DNA of 64,000 nucleotides from Marinomonas aquimarina (GCF_900089755.1 NZ_FLOC01000003.1:62001-126000); one strand, 5' to 3'. Counted from the first letter of the stretch, positions 20,101 to 31,150 are shown. The notes: a model not told the origin generated them from the letters alone. A program made the numbers and translations.

Positions 20101-20988
20101 ACGCCAATCAGCACTGACAAATAATGGCGCTTGTTCCGTAAAACTTAATTTAAAGCGACTGTTGTCCGCTTGCAGAGAAACGCCGTTATTAGGTTGGTAG
20201 GTTAACCAATACTCCCCCGCCAAACTGACATCTTGCAACTTGGCAACGGCCTCAGTCTGAAGCCAATCCAGTGGCAAGTTGATCTCAGGGACATCTATGT
20301 AGGCCTGCACTTGTTGTTGCAGGAAGTTCGTTAAGTCGGTGCTAATCTGAGCTCGCACCTGAATCGGCTGAGCAATGTCATTGATAAACACATCGGAGCG
20401 CAACAGGGTGCGCGAAGATTGCTTGACCAGATAAGTGGCTGGCACATGGATATTCAGATCCGCGAAGCGAGGGCTGCGAAGATCGACCCGTAAGTCGGTG
20501 AACGACATCTGCTGTTGCTCAGCCGCGTAATTGAGCACACGGGACATGGCGACATTAGCACCACCAGAGGCTTTAGTGGACTCTGCAAGTCCACGTAGAG
20601 AGACCTTACCAGCGCCATCCTCTTGCAAAAGCACTGTGACATTGGCGACCGAGACATTTTTAAACTGCGGGGAAAAGGTCAACAGAGTCTTAGCGATATC
20701 AAGCTCGAGGTTTAAATCCTCAACTTGTATCGCGCCTTCTTGCTCTGCCGTACTGACTTTGATGTCGGACACACTCAGCTCAACATCAATGCCATTAAGC
20801 TCACCCAATAGCTGCCCAACCTGCACACGCATCCCAGTCAGCTGGGTCAAGTTGCGCTCAATCTGCGGCTGATAGACATTGAGCAATGGCAAAGAGAATT
20901 TTGCGAGCAAGACAACGCTTGCCAGAAGCACACTGGCCGTCACCAATGTCCAAAAGGCGAAGATTGCCGTTGCCTTATATACTCGCAT
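17134..20988 (-). CDS. yhdP: YhdP-family AsmA-like envelope protein
   Basis: A 1284-residue protein with one N-terminal membrane helix (about 8-32). A very long beta-rich periplasmic region and an AsmA-like C-terminal domain follow, near the 1266-residue length of E. coli YhdP. YhdP, TamB and YdbH are thought to form lipid-conducting grooves carrying phospholipids to the outer membrane. It lies between rng and the nitrilase gene, as in pseudomonads, and starts 15 bases after the rng stop. Confidence 0.88.
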   Translation of the reverse strand: MRVYKATAIFAFWTLVTASVLLASVVLLAKFSLPLLNVYQPQIERNLTQLTGMRVQVGQLLGELNGIDVELSVSDIKVSTAEQEGAIQVEDLNLELDIAKTLLTFSPQFKNVSVANVTVLLQEDGAGKVSLRGLAESTKASGGANVAMSRVLNYAAEQQQMSFTDLRVDLRSPRFADLNIHVPATYLVKQSSRTLLRSDVFINDIAQPIQVRAQISTDLTNFLQQQVQAYIDVPEINLPLDWLQTEAVAKLQDVSLAGEYWLTYQPNNGVSLQADNSRFKLSFTEQAPLFVSADWRLRLSSDGMNATVTNMAFNDDGRLYEGVDIKAEWERQGNRTFVVFNKMDAAIANRLALNFVPEDWRLAKILSGLRPRGEAQNASLRIWRGSEKLRYQYLSNLINAEVEGHNGIPAVNNVYGLFSLTDSQGSIEFKSQQAQLAFPTVYDDVWEVAQASGEVAWQLHDNAFVVSGRELSIERNGATIRGGFHLEQPRDETGVGEDWLTVDINAQNVPKQDRLTFVPPNVLSEELTQWLDKALGDGEARNVDLLLRTGLKKGVSEPHLRLAIDANLDRVSFADNWPSATQVNGRVLVDNRQISVDVKSALFAGLPVENIQVIVPIRGERSGWLTVQGDVEHDAGKVLSTLAQTPLKSSVLAPFVDWQIGGEVTGEFAVVVPIQGQAREPDVTLALAFTNNPLNIAQIALPLRVGQGVLHYNSEQGLHDTRFSVTTLGGASDLVLTSERLASGRLAIDGVIKGTVDTVQLAKWRQAPAPVISRVQGVTAYSASLGVGRSQADQVDFNLASDLKGVSLALPAPFAKRSDQLRPTDVRIQVLAGEVMLETAVQNLVHSRLLIQEGGLKGGSVSLFKPLPKDVAITKGVSFYGQFDEFNWQTWQPIVEDFSPKMPLSEPVAAPAPIAMVLPEWIRAADIIVDHVPINDNNQLNNVKLTYSRGQAGHPLSVTSDELNAVLRQTDAGPELHVHYLNWRSADKLIAMEGVEPVAAEASQDSALQPGVIPSMLLRVDQILIDNRPYGDWQGKVVNLGNSIRIDDISTRLPKGQFKGQIFWQGGAQENVELTIKAEGENARELTKKFSPTPFLSSNRYQMDIALSWKDSLLKFDRPSLNGRIQFNVQNGNFNQVDQLPPFLRLLGIFNVDALAKRLTFDFTDLYEPGMPFDSFSSSLFITDGILNTAEPVRVKSPTAEITLQGSANLVDETLKERLTATVPITSSLPVAGLLLASPQIAGLLYITDKLIGDQLSKVTSIQYEIEGPFSNPKVTPVPYSPIR

Positions 20989-21002
20989 AGAGCGTTCCTT
21001 TG

Positions 21003-22457
21003 TTAGCGCAGCACTACATCATACTGATCTTGAGTGTAGACGGGATCCACTTGGAATCGAATGGTTTTGCCGATAAAGGCCTCCAATTCAGCCACGGCGG
21101 TACTGTCTTCATCTAAAAAACGCTCAACGACGGAGTTACTGGCCAGAACTGTATAGGTCTGCGAATTGTAAGCCCGATCAGCACGCATGATCTCGCGCAG
21201 AACCTCGTAACATACCGTTTCAGGCGTTTTGATCACCCCACTACCACGACAGGAGCGACATGGTTCGCACAACACTTGGCCAAGACTTTCACGAGTCCTT
21301 TTACGAGTCATTTCCACCAAGCCCAGCTCTGAAACACCGGTAATTTTGGTTTTGGCATGATCCGTTTCTAAGACTTTCTCCAGCATACGCAACACTTGAC
21401 GCTTGTGCTCTTCATCTTCCATATCGATAAAATCAATGATGATGATACCACCCAGGTTGCGTAGACGCAGTTGACGACCAATGGCGGTGGCTGCCTCTAA
21501 ATTGGTCTTATAAATGGTCTCTTCCAAGTTACGACTGCCGACAAAGGCCCCCGTATTGACGTCAATTGTCGTCATTGACTCAGTTTGCTCAATCAATAAG
21601 TAACCACCCGATTTCAGCTGCACTTTACGATCTAAGGCACGCTGTATCTCATCTTCGACACTGTAAAGATCAAAAATTGGACGCTCACCAGGATAGTACT
21701 CGATACGATCCATCAAATCTGGAATAAAGTCTTCGGCAAAACCACGTAATTTGGCGTAGTTTTCACGGGAGTCAATGCGAATTTTTTCCGTTGAAAGGCT
21801 CACTAGGTCACGCATGGTACGTAAATGCAGCGGTAAATCTTCATAGATGATCGCTGGCGCTTTGGTACTGGTAATACGTTTTTTAACGGACTGCCACAAA
21901 CGCGTTAGGAAATTGATATCGGAAAGAATTTCCTCTTCACCTGCACGTTCCGCAGCCGTTCGCAGGATGTAACCACTGGTTTCATCACGATCTTCTAGGG
22001 CTTTAGACACCAAAGATTTGAGTCGCTCGCGCTCTTCTTCATTATCGATGCGCTGACTCACCCCCACATGGGCTTGGTCAGGCATATACACTAAATAACG
22101 CGATGGGATAGACAAGTGTGTGGTCAGACGTGCACCTTTGGTGCTAATGGGGTCTTTGGTCACTTGTACTACCAAAGATTGCCCTTCACGCAAATAATCG
22201 CCGATTTGATCACTGGGATTGACCGCATCTCTGTCAGACACTTCTGACACATGGATAAAAGCAGCGCGCTCAAGGCCAATATCGACAAAGGCGGCTTGCA
22301 TGCCTGGTAAAACACGCACCACCTTGCCTTGGTAAATGTTGCCAACAATCCCTTTGCGGGTAGAACGTTCAATATAAACTTCTTGCAGCACCCCATTTTC
22401 AACCAGCGCAACGCGGATCTCCATGGGAGTGACATTAATCAATACATCTTCACTCAC
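21003..22457 (-). CDS. rng: ribonuclease G
   Basis: A 484-residue RNase E/G-family endoribonuclease. The S1 domain is N-terminal (about 35-125; GNIYQGKVVRVLPGMQAAF), the catalytic DNase I-like core carries Asp residues in TTIDVNTGAFVG and IIIIDFIDM near 300-345, and the zinc-link is CEPCRSC near 400. Absence of an RNase E scaffold tail supports RNase G, which matures 16S rRNA 5' ends. Its start overlaps the maf stop by eight bases. Confidence 0.95.
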   Translation of the reverse strand: MSEDVLINVTPMEIRVALVENGVLQEVYIERSTRKGIVGNIYQGKVVRVLPGMQAAFVDIGLERAAFIHVSEVSDRDAVNPSDQIGDYLREGQSLVVQVTKDPISTKGARLTTHLSIPSRYLVYMPDQAHVGVSQRIDNEEERERLKSLVSKALEDRDETSGYILRTAAERAGEEEILSDINFLTRLWQSVKKRITSTKAPAIIYEDLPLHLRTMRDLVSLSTEKIRIDSRENYAKLRGFAEDFIPDLMDRIEYYPGERPIFDLYSVEDEIQRALDRKVQLKSGGYLLIEQTESMTTIDVNTGAFVGSRNLEETIYKTNLEAATAIGRQLRLRNLGGIIIIDFIDMEDEEHKRQVLRMLEKVLETDHAKTKITGVSELGLVEMTRKRTRESLGQVLCEPCRSCRGSGVIKTPETVCYEVLREIMRADRAYNSQTYTVLASNSVVERFLDEDSTAVAELEAFIGKTIRFQVDPVYTQDQYDVVLR

Positions 22458-23046
22458 GAACTTTCTCCTTTAAAGGGCTGATGCCGAATTCGCTTAATAA
22501 CTGTGTGACTTCAAAAACAGGAAGCCCTACAACCGCCGAAAACGAGCCTGAGATGTGTTTTACAAACATCCCACCTAACCCCTGAATCGCATAGGCGCCT
22601 GCTTTATCCGCAGGCTCACCTGTGCGCCAATATTGTTCGATTTCAAGATTCGAAATCTCTCTAAATAACACCTCGGACACAACGTTACAGGTCGCCACGC
22701 GATTCAAACCGCCATTGCAGACACATAAAGAGGTCATCACTTGATGCTTTTGCCCAGACAGCGCACGCAACATCTGCTGCGCATGCTCAAAATTTTCCGG
22801 CTTGCCAAGAATCTCATCACCCAATACCACGCTAGTATCCGAGGCAATGATAATATCTCGGTGGGACAGGTCAGAGCGATTGGCTATGGCTTCCGCCTTC
22901 TCGCGCGCCATGCGCACCACATACTCCTCAGGCTTTTCTAAACCGTAAGGCGTCTCATCAATGTCCGCCGGCATAACGGAAAACTCATTCACCAAGGTGG
23001 ACAAGAGCTCTTTTCGACGAGGTGATGCGGAGGCAAGAATAATCAT
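22450..23046 (-). CDS. maf: Maf nucleotide pyrophosphatase (YhdE type)
   Basis: A 198-residue Maf/HAM1-like protein with the N-terminal SASPRRKELL motif and the metal-binding block ASDTSVVLGDEILGKP near 68-83. YhdE-type Maf proteins hydrolyse dTTP, UTP and modified pyrimidine nucleotides. The location between mreD and rng matches the yhdE subfamily, not the YceF paralogue. Confidence 0.93.
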   Translation of the reverse strand: MIILASASPRRKELLSTLVNEFSVMPADIDETPYGLEKPEEYVVRMAREKAEAIANRSDLSHRDIIIASDTSVVLGDEILGKPENFEHAQQMLRALSGQKHQVMTSLCVCNGGLNRVATCNVVSEVLFREISNLEIEQYWRTGEPADKAGAYAIQGLGGMFVKHISGSFSAVVGLPVFEVTQLLSEFGISPLKEKVRE

Positions 23047-23055
23047 GACGTTCCT

Positions 23056-23529
23056 TTACTGTATCGAATATAGACGACGAATGCTGCGTAAGAGCACAAA
23101 TAGCCAAGGCCACAACAGCGCGGAAATAACAGCCGGCATAAAGATCATCAGGGTGGGTTCAGCATCGCCGGTGTAATGGTCAATCCAGAACCCGACCAGT
23201 TGATTCATGGAAATTAACAGAAAAATAAAAATACTTTGCTGCCAACGGCGATACATTCGTAGGCGCTTATACAAGGTGGCGCAGGTGGCGGTTACAATGA
23301 CATAGGTTAAAGAGTGCTGACCGATCACGCCCCCTTGCAACAAATCCACCAAAAGGCCTAACACCCAAGCAATCCCTACCCCAACTTTGAGGGGCAGCGC
23401 TAACACCCAATACAAGATGACCAATAAGGTCCACTCTGGCTTGTACCAGATCAAAGAGGTTGGAAAGACCAGGCCTTCGAGCATCAAAGCGACGATAAAG
23501 GTTAAGATAAAAACGATCGAAGACTTCAT
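23056..23529 (-). CDS. mreD: MreD, rod-shape-determining membrane protein
   Basis: A 157-residue integral membrane protein with five or six hydrophobic segments. It belongs to the elongasome with MreB, MreC, RodA and PBP2. Its start overlaps the mreC stop by four bases (ATGA), which suggests coupled translation. The sequence is poorly conserved, so assignment relies on topology, length and position. Confidence 0.9.
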   Translation of the reverse strand: MKSSIVFILTFIVALMLEGLVFPTSLIWYKPEWTLLVILYWVLALPLKVGVGIAWVLGLLVDLLQGGVIGQHSLTYVIVTATCATLYKRLRMYRRWQQSIFIFLLISMNQLVGFWIDHYTGDAEPTLMIFMPAVISALLWPWLFVLLRSIRRLYSIQ

Positions 23530-24314
23530 TGACTATCCTCTAGCGCACGCTCAATCAACATGACATGACGACTACGACCCAGCTGGGCCAGCGGCACCAC
23601 TTCGACATCCGCATAAGGTTTACCGGAAACATGAGTCACAGTACGCACTATGCCAACGGGATAGCCCACTGGGAAGCGATTGGCCAAACCACTGGTGGTC
23701 AAAATATCGCCTTTCTTGATGTCAGCGGTATGTGGCACACTCATCAATTCCATACGCTTCATATCCCCCGTCCCGCGCAACACACTGCGAAAACCGGTTC
23801 GTGCCAACTGCACTGGTACAAAGTGGCTAGCGTCAGCAATCAATAGCACACGACTGGTGTAGGCTGACGTTTCTACCACTTGACCAAGAACACCGGTCGC
23901 ATCAAGCACAGGCTGCCCCACATAGGCACCATTAGAGAAGCCCTTATCGATTAAAATTTTGTGGCTGTAGGCATTTTGGTCAAAACCAATAACCTCCCCC
24001 ATCACCACCTTTTCATCGACTCGCTGGGAAGCGTCCAACAGTTCTCGCAAGCGTACGTTCTCGGCCTTCAGAGCATCAAAACGCTGTAACTGGCCGCGGA
24101 GCATCAACAGCTCTTGATTCAAACTTTGGTTTTGGGAAACAAGATCTTCACGACTATCTAGGTGCATTTCCGCCCAGCTAATCATTTTTTGAGGCGCGCC
24201 AACAACCACCTGAATCGGCGTCACCAGCCAACTCAGGTAGGGTCGAACAGGGCTAAAGAGCTTATACTGCAACTCCCCTACGATCATCGCAACGGACAGC
24301 AGCACCAGCATCAC
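23526..24314 (-). CDS. mreC: MreC, rod-shape-determining periplasmic protein
   Basis: At least 262 residues: an N-terminal membrane helix, a coiled coil (about 60-95, with ENVRLRELLD) and the two beta domains of MreC. It links MreB filaments to periplasmic wall synthases. The first usual start codon is a GTG at 24314, but no ribosome-binding site precedes it and it cuts into the membrane helix. In frame upstream, an ATT at 24362 is preceded by TAGGAG at eight bases and adds 16 mostly polar residues before the helix. The real gene may therefore begin at 24362 with an AUU start. Confidence 0.92.
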   Translation of the reverse strand: MMLVLLSVAMIVGELQYKLFSPVRPYLSWLVTPIQVVVGAPQKMISWAEMHLDSREDLVSQNQSLNQELLMLRGQLQRFDALKAENVRLRELLDASQRVDEKVVMGEVIGFDQNAYSHKILIDKGFSNGAYVGQPVLDATGVLGQVVETSAYTSRVLLIADASHFVPVQLARTGFRSVLRGTGDMKRMELMSVPHTADIKKGDILTTSGLANRFPVGYPVGIVRTVTHVSGKPYADVEVVPLAQLGRSRHVMLIERALEDSQ

Positions 24315-24379
24315 AACGCGTGCGCTGGAGACTTTGCTTGATAAGAATACGGAATTGCTAATGGGGAAAGCTCCTACAC

Positions 24380-25662
<1,283 letters not shown>

Positions 25663-25950
25663 ATGTCTCTAGAAAAGCAAGACGTGCTCAAAATCGCGCA
25701 CCTTGCTCGTTTAGCGTTGGATGACAACGATGCCGAGCAATACCAACACTCACTAACGAGTGTTCTTGATCTGGTTGAACAAATGCAATCTGTTGATACG
25801 GACGGTGTTGAGCCACTATCGCACCCATTGGAAGCGAAACAGCGCCTACGTGAAGACGTGGTGACAGAAGAGAATCGCCGCGAAGCCTTCCTTGCTAACG
25901 CACCTCAAACCGAAGCGGGCCTTTTCTTGGTTCCTAAAGTTATCGATTAA
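25663..25950 (+). CDS. gatC: aspartyl/glutamyl-tRNA amidotransferase subunit C
   Basis: A 95-residue GatC that wraps around GatA and stabilises the GatCAB complex. That complex converts misacylated Glu-tRNAGln and/or Asp-tRNAAsn to Gln-tRNA and Asn-tRNA. The HLARLALDD start and the [17 protein letters not shown] block are typical. AGGTGA precedes the ATG at a good distance. Confidence 0.96.
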   Translation: MSLEKQDVLKIAHLARLALDDNDAEQYQHSLTSVLDLVEQMQSVDTDGVEPLSHPLEAKQRLREDVVTEENRREAFLANAPQTEAGLFLVPKVID

Positions 25951-25962
25951 GAGCTTACTGAC

Positions 25963-27423
25963 ATGGTTGATCAAAGCATTGCATCGCTCGCGCAAAAACT
26001 GCGAGCAAAAGAAATTTCCAGCGTTGAATTGACGCAAGACTACCTAGCTCGTATTAAACAGCTAGACGGCCAACTAAACAGCTTCATCACAGTGACGGAT
26101 GAAGTCGCGCTAGCGCAAGCCGAAGCCGCAGACAAACTGATCGCAGCTGGCTCAACAAGCGCTCTAGCAGGCATCCCCATTGCTCACAAAGACCTATTCT
26201 GTACCGATGGCGTTCTGACCACTTGTGCTTCCAAAATGCTGCACAACTTCGTACCGCCATACGAGTCTACCGTAACAGGCCGCATGCTGGCGTCTGGCGT
26301 GGTCACCTTGGGTAAAACCAATATGGATGAATTCGCGATGGGTTCATCAAACGAAAACAGCTATTACGGTGCGGTGAAGAACCCATGGAACCTTGAAAAG
26401 GTACCAGGTGGCTCTTCAGGCGGCTCAGCCGCGGCCGTAGCAGCAGGTCTTTGTGTTGCCGCGACCGGTACTGACACCGGCGGTTCGATCCGTCAGCCAG
26501 CCTCTTTCTGTGGTATCTCAGGTCTTAAGCCAACTTACGGCCGCGTATCGCGTTTCGGTATGATTGCGTACGCATCCAGCCTTGACCAAGCAGGCCCGAT
26601 GGCACGCTCAGCGGAAGATTGTGCGCACATCCTACAATCTATCGCAGGCTTTGATGGCAACGACTCCACTTGCTCTGAAGTGGCAATTGAAGACTACACT
26701 GCAAATCTTGACGCGCCGCTAGACGGGTTGACGATTGGCTTACCAAAAGAGTACTTCGGTGATGGTCTAAACAACGACGTTGCCACGGTTATTCAAGACG
26801 CCGTCAAAGAATTCGAAAAATTAGGGGCTAAGGTTAAAGAGATCTCTCTTCCTAACCTAAACCTAAGTATTCCTTCTTACTACGTGATCGCCCCATCGGA
26901 AGCGTCTTCTAACCTGTCTCGTTTCGACGGCGTTCGTTACGGCTACCGTTGCGAAGAGCCAAAAGACCTAATGGATATGTACAAGCGCTCGCGTGGCGAA
27001 GGCTTCGGTAAAGAAGTACAAAAACGTATCATGGTCGGCACTTACGCCCTGTCTGAAGGTTACTACGATGCTTACTACCTAAAAGCACAACGTATCCGTC
27101 GCCTAATCAAAGAAGACTTTGTTAACGCTTTGGCAGAAGTCGATGTGATCATGGGCCCAGTGGCACCTACCACTGCGTTCGGCATTGGTGCGAAAACAGA
27201 CGACCCAATCGCCATGTACCTAGAAGATATCTACACCCTATCGATTAACCTTGCCGGCATTCCAGCCATGTCGATCCCAGCAGGTTTCGCGGACGGCATG
27301 CCAGTTGGCCTACAAATCATGGGCAACTACTTCGCAGAAGCCAAGCTACTGAACGTTGCACACAAGTTCCAGCAAGCAACCGATTGGCACACCAAAAACC
27401 CTAGCTTGGCAGAAGGAGCATAA
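25963..27423 (+). CDS. gatA: aspartyl/glutamyl-tRNA amidotransferase subunit A
   Basis: A 486-residue amidase-signature enzyme that releases ammonia from glutamine for tRNA-dependent transamidation. The Ser-cisSer-Lys triad is visible as Lys in [11 protein letters not shown] near 75, Ser in [11 protein letters not shown] near 150-155 and Ser in [11 protein letters not shown] near 170-175. It lies 12 bases after gatC and two bases before gatB. Confidence 0.97.
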   Translation: MVDQSIASLAQKLRAKEISSVELTQDYLARIKQLDGQLNSFITVTDEVALAQAEAADKLIAAGSTSALAGIPIAHKDLFCTDGVLTTCASKMLHNFVPPYESTVTGRMLASGVVTLGKTNMDEFAMGSSNENSYYGAVKNPWNLEKVPGGSSGGSAAAVAAGLCVAATGTDTGGSIRQPASFCGISGLKPTYGRVSRFGMIAYASSLDQAGPMARSAEDCAHILQSIAGFDGNDSTCSEVAIEDYTANLDAPLDGLTIGLPKEYFGDGLNNDVATVIQDAVKEFEKLGAKVKEISLPNLNLSIPSYYVIAPSEASSNLSRFDGVRYGYRCEEPKDLMDMYKRSRGEGFGKEVQKRIMVGTYALSEGYYDAYYLKAQRIRRLIKEDFVNALAEVDVIMGPVAPTTAFGIGAKTDDPIAMYLEDIYTLSINLAGIPAMSIPAGFADGMPVGLQIMGNYFAEAKLLNVAHKFQQATDWHTKNPSLAEGA

Positions 27424-27425
27424 TC

Positions 27426-28871
27426 ATGAATTGGGAAGTTGTCATCGGCTTGGAGATCCACGCCCAACTATCGACTCAGTCAAAACTATTCTCTGGTGCA
27501 GCGACAAGCTTTGGTGCTGAGCCAAACACTAACACCACTCTAGTTGACTTAGGCATGCCTGGCGCACTGCCTGTGTTCAACAAAGAAGCGCTACGTATGG
27601 CGGTCATGTTTGGCTCTGCGGTAAACGCAGAGATCGGCATGACATCCGTGTTTGCACGTAAGAACTACTTCTACCCGGATCTTCCAAAAGGCTACCAAAC
27701 CAGCCAAATGGATCACCCAATTGTAGGCAAGGGCTTCCTAGACATCACCTTAGATGATGGCACAGTAAAACGTGTGGGCATTACGCGCGCGCACCTTGAA
27801 GAAGATGCCGGCAAGTCTTTGCACGAAGACTTCCATGGCATGACAGGAATCGACCTTAACCGTTCCAGCACCCCTCTTCTTGAGATCGTTTCTGAGCCAG
27901 ACATGCGCTCAGCGAAAGAAGCGGTCGCTTACGTTAAGATGATTCACTCAATCGTTACTTACCTAGGCATCTGTGACGGCAACATGGCCGAAGGTTCGAT
28001 GCGCTGTGACATCAACATTTCTCTACGTCCAAAAGGCCAAGAGGAATTCGGCACACGTACCGAAATCAAGAACGTCAACTCGTTCCGCTTCATTGAGCGT
28101 GCGATCTATACGGAAATTGAACGTCAAGCTGACATCCTAGAAGATGGTGGCAAGATCGTTCAAGAAACACGCCTATACGATCCAGACAAAGATGAAACGC
28201 GTAGCATGCGTTCTAAAGAAGACGCCAACGACTACCGTTACTTCCCTTGTCCAGACCTACTGCCAATCGAGTTAACGCAAGAATACGTTGATGACATCGC
28301 AGCCAATCTGCCAGAACTACCAATGCAGAAAGCTGAGCGCTTTATGTCTGAGTACAAGCTAAGCGAATACGATGCTGGCGTACTATCTGCGACCCGTGCG
28401 ATGGCGGACTACTTTGAAGAAGTAGCAAAAGCTGCTGGCAACGCAAAACTTGCGGCCAACTGGGTCATGGGTGAACTGAGCAAGTACCTAAACACCGAAG
28501 GCAAAGAGATCACTGAATCTAATGTCAGCGCTGAACAGCTAGGTGGTCTATTGGTACGTATCGGCGATAACACGATCAACGGCAACACTGCGAAAAGCGT
28601 GCTGCAAGCGATGTGGGAAGGCCAAGGCTCAGCCGATGAAATCATTGAAGCAAAAGGCCTAAAACAGGTAACCGACACTGGCGCGATTGAAGCTATGATC
28701 CAAGGTGTGATTGAAGCCAACGCTGCTCAAGTTGAGCAATTCCGTGCGTCTGATGAAGACAAGCAGAAGAAGATGATCGGCTTCTTTATGGGTCAAGTCA
28801 TGAAGGCCTCTCAAGGTAAAGCCAACCCAGGTGTCGTTACCCCTATCCTGAATAAGCTTCTTAAAGGCTAA
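27426..28871 (+). CDS. gatB: aspartyl/glutamyl-tRNA amidotransferase subunit B
   Basis: A 481-residue GatB/E-family kinase-like subunit that activates tRNA-bound Glu or Asp with ATP. The N-terminal [12 protein letters not shown] block, the [16 protein letters not shown] block near 78 and the C-terminal YqeY-like tRNA-binding tail (about 330-481) are all present. A strong terminator follows, so gatCAB is a closed operon. Confidence 0.97.
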   Translation: MNWEVVIGLEIHAQLSTQSKLFSGAATSFGAEPNTNTTLVDLGMPGALPVFNKEALRMAVMFGSAVNAEIGMTSVFARKNYFYPDLPKGYQTSQMDHPIVGKGFLDITLDDGTVKRVGITRAHLEEDAGKSLHEDFHGMTGIDLNRSSTPLLEIVSEPDMRSAKEAVAYVKMIHSIVTYLGICDGNMAEGSMRCDINISLRPKGQEEFGTRTEIKNVNSFRFIERAIYTEIERQADILEDGGKIVQETRLYDPDKDETRSMRSKEDANDYRYFPCPDLLPIELTQEYVDDIAANLPELPMQKAERFMSEYKLSEYDAGVLSATRAMADYFEEVAKAAGNAKLAANWVMGELSKYLNTEGKEITESNVSAEQLGGLLVRIGDNTINGNTAKSVLQAMWEGQGSADEIIEAKGLKQVTDTGAIEAMIQGVIEANAAQVEQFRASDEDKQKKMIGFFMGQVMKASQGKANPGVVTPILNKLLKG

Positions 28872-28892
28872 ACAGCTACCTAATTAGCCCCT

Positions 28893-28920
28893 AAAAGCCC
28901 GCCTGATGCGGGCTTTTTTT
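28893..28920 (+). terminator. rho-independent terminator after gatB
   Basis: The 7-bp stem AGCCCGC/GCGGGCT (28896-28902 with 28908-28914) with a 5-base loop is followed by a run of T residues. Confidence 0.92.
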
Positions 28921-29040
28921 ATGCACTCTATCAACACAAGCATTCGTCATATAAAAGCCATCACGCCGACTCATCCAGCCATTGAATTTCTAACCATGGC
29001 CGTATCTTCACACTCCAATATGTTATACATTCTGCTACCC

Positions 29041-29095
29041 TTAAGGGAGCGAGCTTTTATGAGTCGGTGTAACGCCGACGGCTGACCTCGCTCAA
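29041..29095 (+). other. nested inverted repeats upstream of the Cys-cluster protein gene
   Basis: An outer 7-bp stem GAGCGAG/CTCGCTC (29047-29053 with 29087-29093) encloses a compact hairpin GTCGGTG-TAA-CGCCGAC (29063-29079). It ends about 40 bases before the next start codon. There is no T run, so it does not look like a terminator. It could be a structured leader or a small RNA; no family is recognised. Confidence 0.4.
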
Positions 29096-29134
29096 TTAGT
29101 TGTAGAATTTTTGATTTGTTGTAAAAAGGGCCCC

Positions 29135-29413
29135 ATGAACTGTCAACCCAACTGTGGCGCATGCTGCATTGCTCCATCGATCTCCAGCCCCATTCCCGGC
29201 ATGCCGAATGGTAAGCCAGCAGGTGTACCGTGCGTGCAACTTGACGCTGAATTTCGCTGCAAAATCTTTGGTCAGCCTGATCGGCCTGCTGTTTGCGCTG
29301 GGTTTAAAGCCGTTGAATACATATGCGGCAGTCATCGAGACCACGCCATAGCGACACTTGATGAGTTGGAATCCTCTACCTCTCCAATTCGCATCATTAG
29401 GGACAGCACATGA
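29135..29413 (+). CDS. YkgJ-family cysteine-cluster protein
   Basis: A 92-residue cytosolic protein of the zinc/iron-chelating YkgJ type. Cys residues occur as [10 protein letters not shown] at the N-terminus, then VPCVQL, FRCKIF, AVCAGF and EYICGS. The pattern CxxxCGACC...CxxL...C...C is the family signature and is thought to hold a metal or Fe-S site; the function is unknown. The ATG at 29135 has an AAAGGG-type ribosome-binding site; a TTG 24 bases upstream is less likely. Its stop overlaps the next gene's ATG (ATGA), so the two are coupled. Confidence 0.82.
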   Translation: MNCQPNCGACCIAPSISSPIPGMPNGKPAGVPCVQLDAEFRCKIFGQPDRPAVCAGFKAVEYICGSHRDHAIATLDELESSTSPIRIIRDST

Positions 29414-31098
29414 CATCATCCAAACTCAAAATTAGCATCGCCTTGCTCGCCTGCACCCTTGTGGCAGGCTGTTCTTCGAACGGTAGCAAAATGAGCCAAG
29501 GGGAGACTTTCATTAACACTCCCCCAAGCGACACTCAGATTGAAAACAGCGTGCGTGAACAAGTCTCTTGGATGCTCGACGCCTTCACTCCCATTGCTGG
29601 ACAAGCACTGCCAAATCAAACTGTTTTGGACGCCTACCAATTTCGAAATTTTGAGCCTTTTTGGATTAAAGAAAAACAGCTAGACCGAGCGATTTACAAG
29701 CTTGTCGATATGCTAGAAGATGCATCAAGCCATGGCCTCAATCCGGTTCACTACCATCTAGAAACGATCAAAGAATACCTTAGTATCGCCTCACCAAGCT
29801 CTCAGCAACTTGCTGAACTAGATGTACTCACCACCATGGCGTTATCCAGCTTTGCGCACGATCTTTCCAACGGCCGCTACGAACCACAACTGATTGACCC
29901 TAATTGGCAATTAGACGCCCCCAATGACGACTGGAAAAACCTGTTGTTTTTGGGCTCGCCATCGGACATTACTACTTATCTGCCCACTTTAGTGCCACGC
30001 CACCCTGATTATCAGGTGCTGCAGAATTGGCTTACCACCTACCAAGAAACGGCACGCAAAGAAGGCGATATTCGAGTCAACACCGGCCCACCACTGCGCC
30101 TAGGTGACGAGTCCCCACGGGTTGCGCAATTACGAGCCCGCTTAGTGCAATTAGGAGACATTCGCTTTTCATCACAGAAGGTCAAAGAAAATTACTTTGA
30201 TCGCGATGTTCAAGCAGCCTTAATGCGCTTTCAAAAACGCCACCACCTTGAAGCCGATGGCACCGCGGGCGTACAAACCATACAAGCCCTCAATATCAGC
30301 TTAGCGCAGCGTGCCAAACAGATTGCCTACAACCTCGAACGCTGGCGCTGGCTGCCTTCACAACTAGAAGACAATCGTATCTGGGTCGATTTGACGGATT
30401 ACAGGGCCCACATCCATCTCAACGAGCAAAGCGAAAGCATGAAGGTGGTGATCGGCAAACCTGATCGTAAAACCAATGTCTTTTATGGCAAATTGACTTA
30501 CATGGTGGTCAACCCCACTTGGCGTGTCCCTATGCGTATTGCACGGGAAAACTTGCTGCCTAAGCTTCAGGATAACGCCAACTACTTAACAGAAAATGGC
30601 TACCATGTGTTCAGCAGCTGGAGCATTGGTGCCCCTCAGCTCGACCCACTGGCGGTTGATTGGCAAGCTATTCAGCCGGACGAACTGCGTTACCGCTTTG
30701 AACAAGCAGCTGACGATGACAACGCCCTAGGGGACTACAAATTTATGCTGCCCAATAAATTTGATATTTACCTTCATGACACACCAGCCAGACACTTGTT
30801 TAATGAAACAGAACGAGCCTTTAGCTCAGGGTGCATTCGCCTAGAACGGGCCGAAGAATTTGCCAATCTATTGGCTGCAGGCAATCGCAGAACAGAGCAG
30901 CGGCTTGCCAAGGCACGTGCATCACAACAAACCACTGAGGTGCCATTGCATCATTCGATGGCAGTGTATCTGGTGTATTTTACCGTCGTTCCAAATACCA
31001 ACGGCATGCCGGAATTTCGTCACGACATTTACGAACGCGATGATCTAATGAAAGAAGCCATGGGGTACGCCCCCTTTACTCCCAAAGAAAGCATTTAA
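29410..31098 (+). CDS. YcbB/LdtD-type L,D-transpeptidase, lipoprotein
   Basis: A 562-residue murein L,D-transpeptidase. The lipobox LVAGC ends near residue 21, so the mature protein should be lipid-anchored, whereas E. coli LdtD is not a lipoprotein. Then come a scaffold region, a peptidoglycan-binding domain (about 225-300; [17 protein letters not shown]) and a YkuD catalytic domain. The catalytic Cys is in FSSGCIRLE near 474, and the upstream His is in DIYLHDTP. The enzyme forms 3-3 cross-links between meso-diaminopimelate residues and can confer beta-lactam bypass. It is coupled to the upstream Cys-cluster gene. Confidence 0.9.
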   Translation: MTSSKLKISIALLACTLVAGCSSNGSKMSQGETFINTPPSDTQIENSVREQVSWMLDAFTPIAGQALPNQTVLDAYQFRNFEPFWIKEKQLDRAIYKLVDMLEDASSHGLNPVHYHLETIKEYLSIASPSSQQLAELDVLTTMALSSFAHDLSNGRYEPQLIDPNWQLDAPNDDWKNLLFLGSPSDITTYLPTLVPRHPDYQVLQNWLTTYQETARKEGDIRVNTGPPLRLGDESPRVAQLRARLVQLGDIRFSSQKVKENYFDRDVQAALMRFQKRHHLEADGTAGVQTIQALNISLAQRAKQIAYNLERWRWLPSQLEDNRIWVDLTDYRAHIHLNEQSESMKVVIGKPDRKTNVFYGKLTYMVVNPTWRVPMRIARENLLPKLQDNANYLTENGYHVFSSWSIGAPQLDPLAVDWQAIQPDELRYRFEQAADDDNALGDYKFMLPNKFDIYLHDTPARHLFNETERAFSSGCIRLERAEEFANLLAAGNRRTEQRLAKARASQQTTEVPLHHSMAVYLVYFTVVPNTNGMPEFRHDIYERDDLMKEAMGYAPFTPKESI

Positions 31099-31115
31099 TC
31101 AGACTAGTCACCCAA

Positions 31116-31150
31116 AAATAAAGAAGGGGCTTAATGCCCCTCCTTTATTT
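31116..31150. terminator. bidirectional terminator between ldt and rlmM
   Basis: A long near-perfect inverted repeat pairs AAATAAAG-A-AGGGGC with GCCCCT-C-CTTTATTT around a TTAAT loop. A and T runs on both sides serve both convergent genes. Confidence 0.85.

Noticed and set aside
28957..29079. Integron attC site or small mobile cassette, from the inverted CGCCGACTCAT repeats
   Set aside because: No GTTRRRY/RYYYAAC core pair and no integrase nearby; kept only as an unexplained structure.
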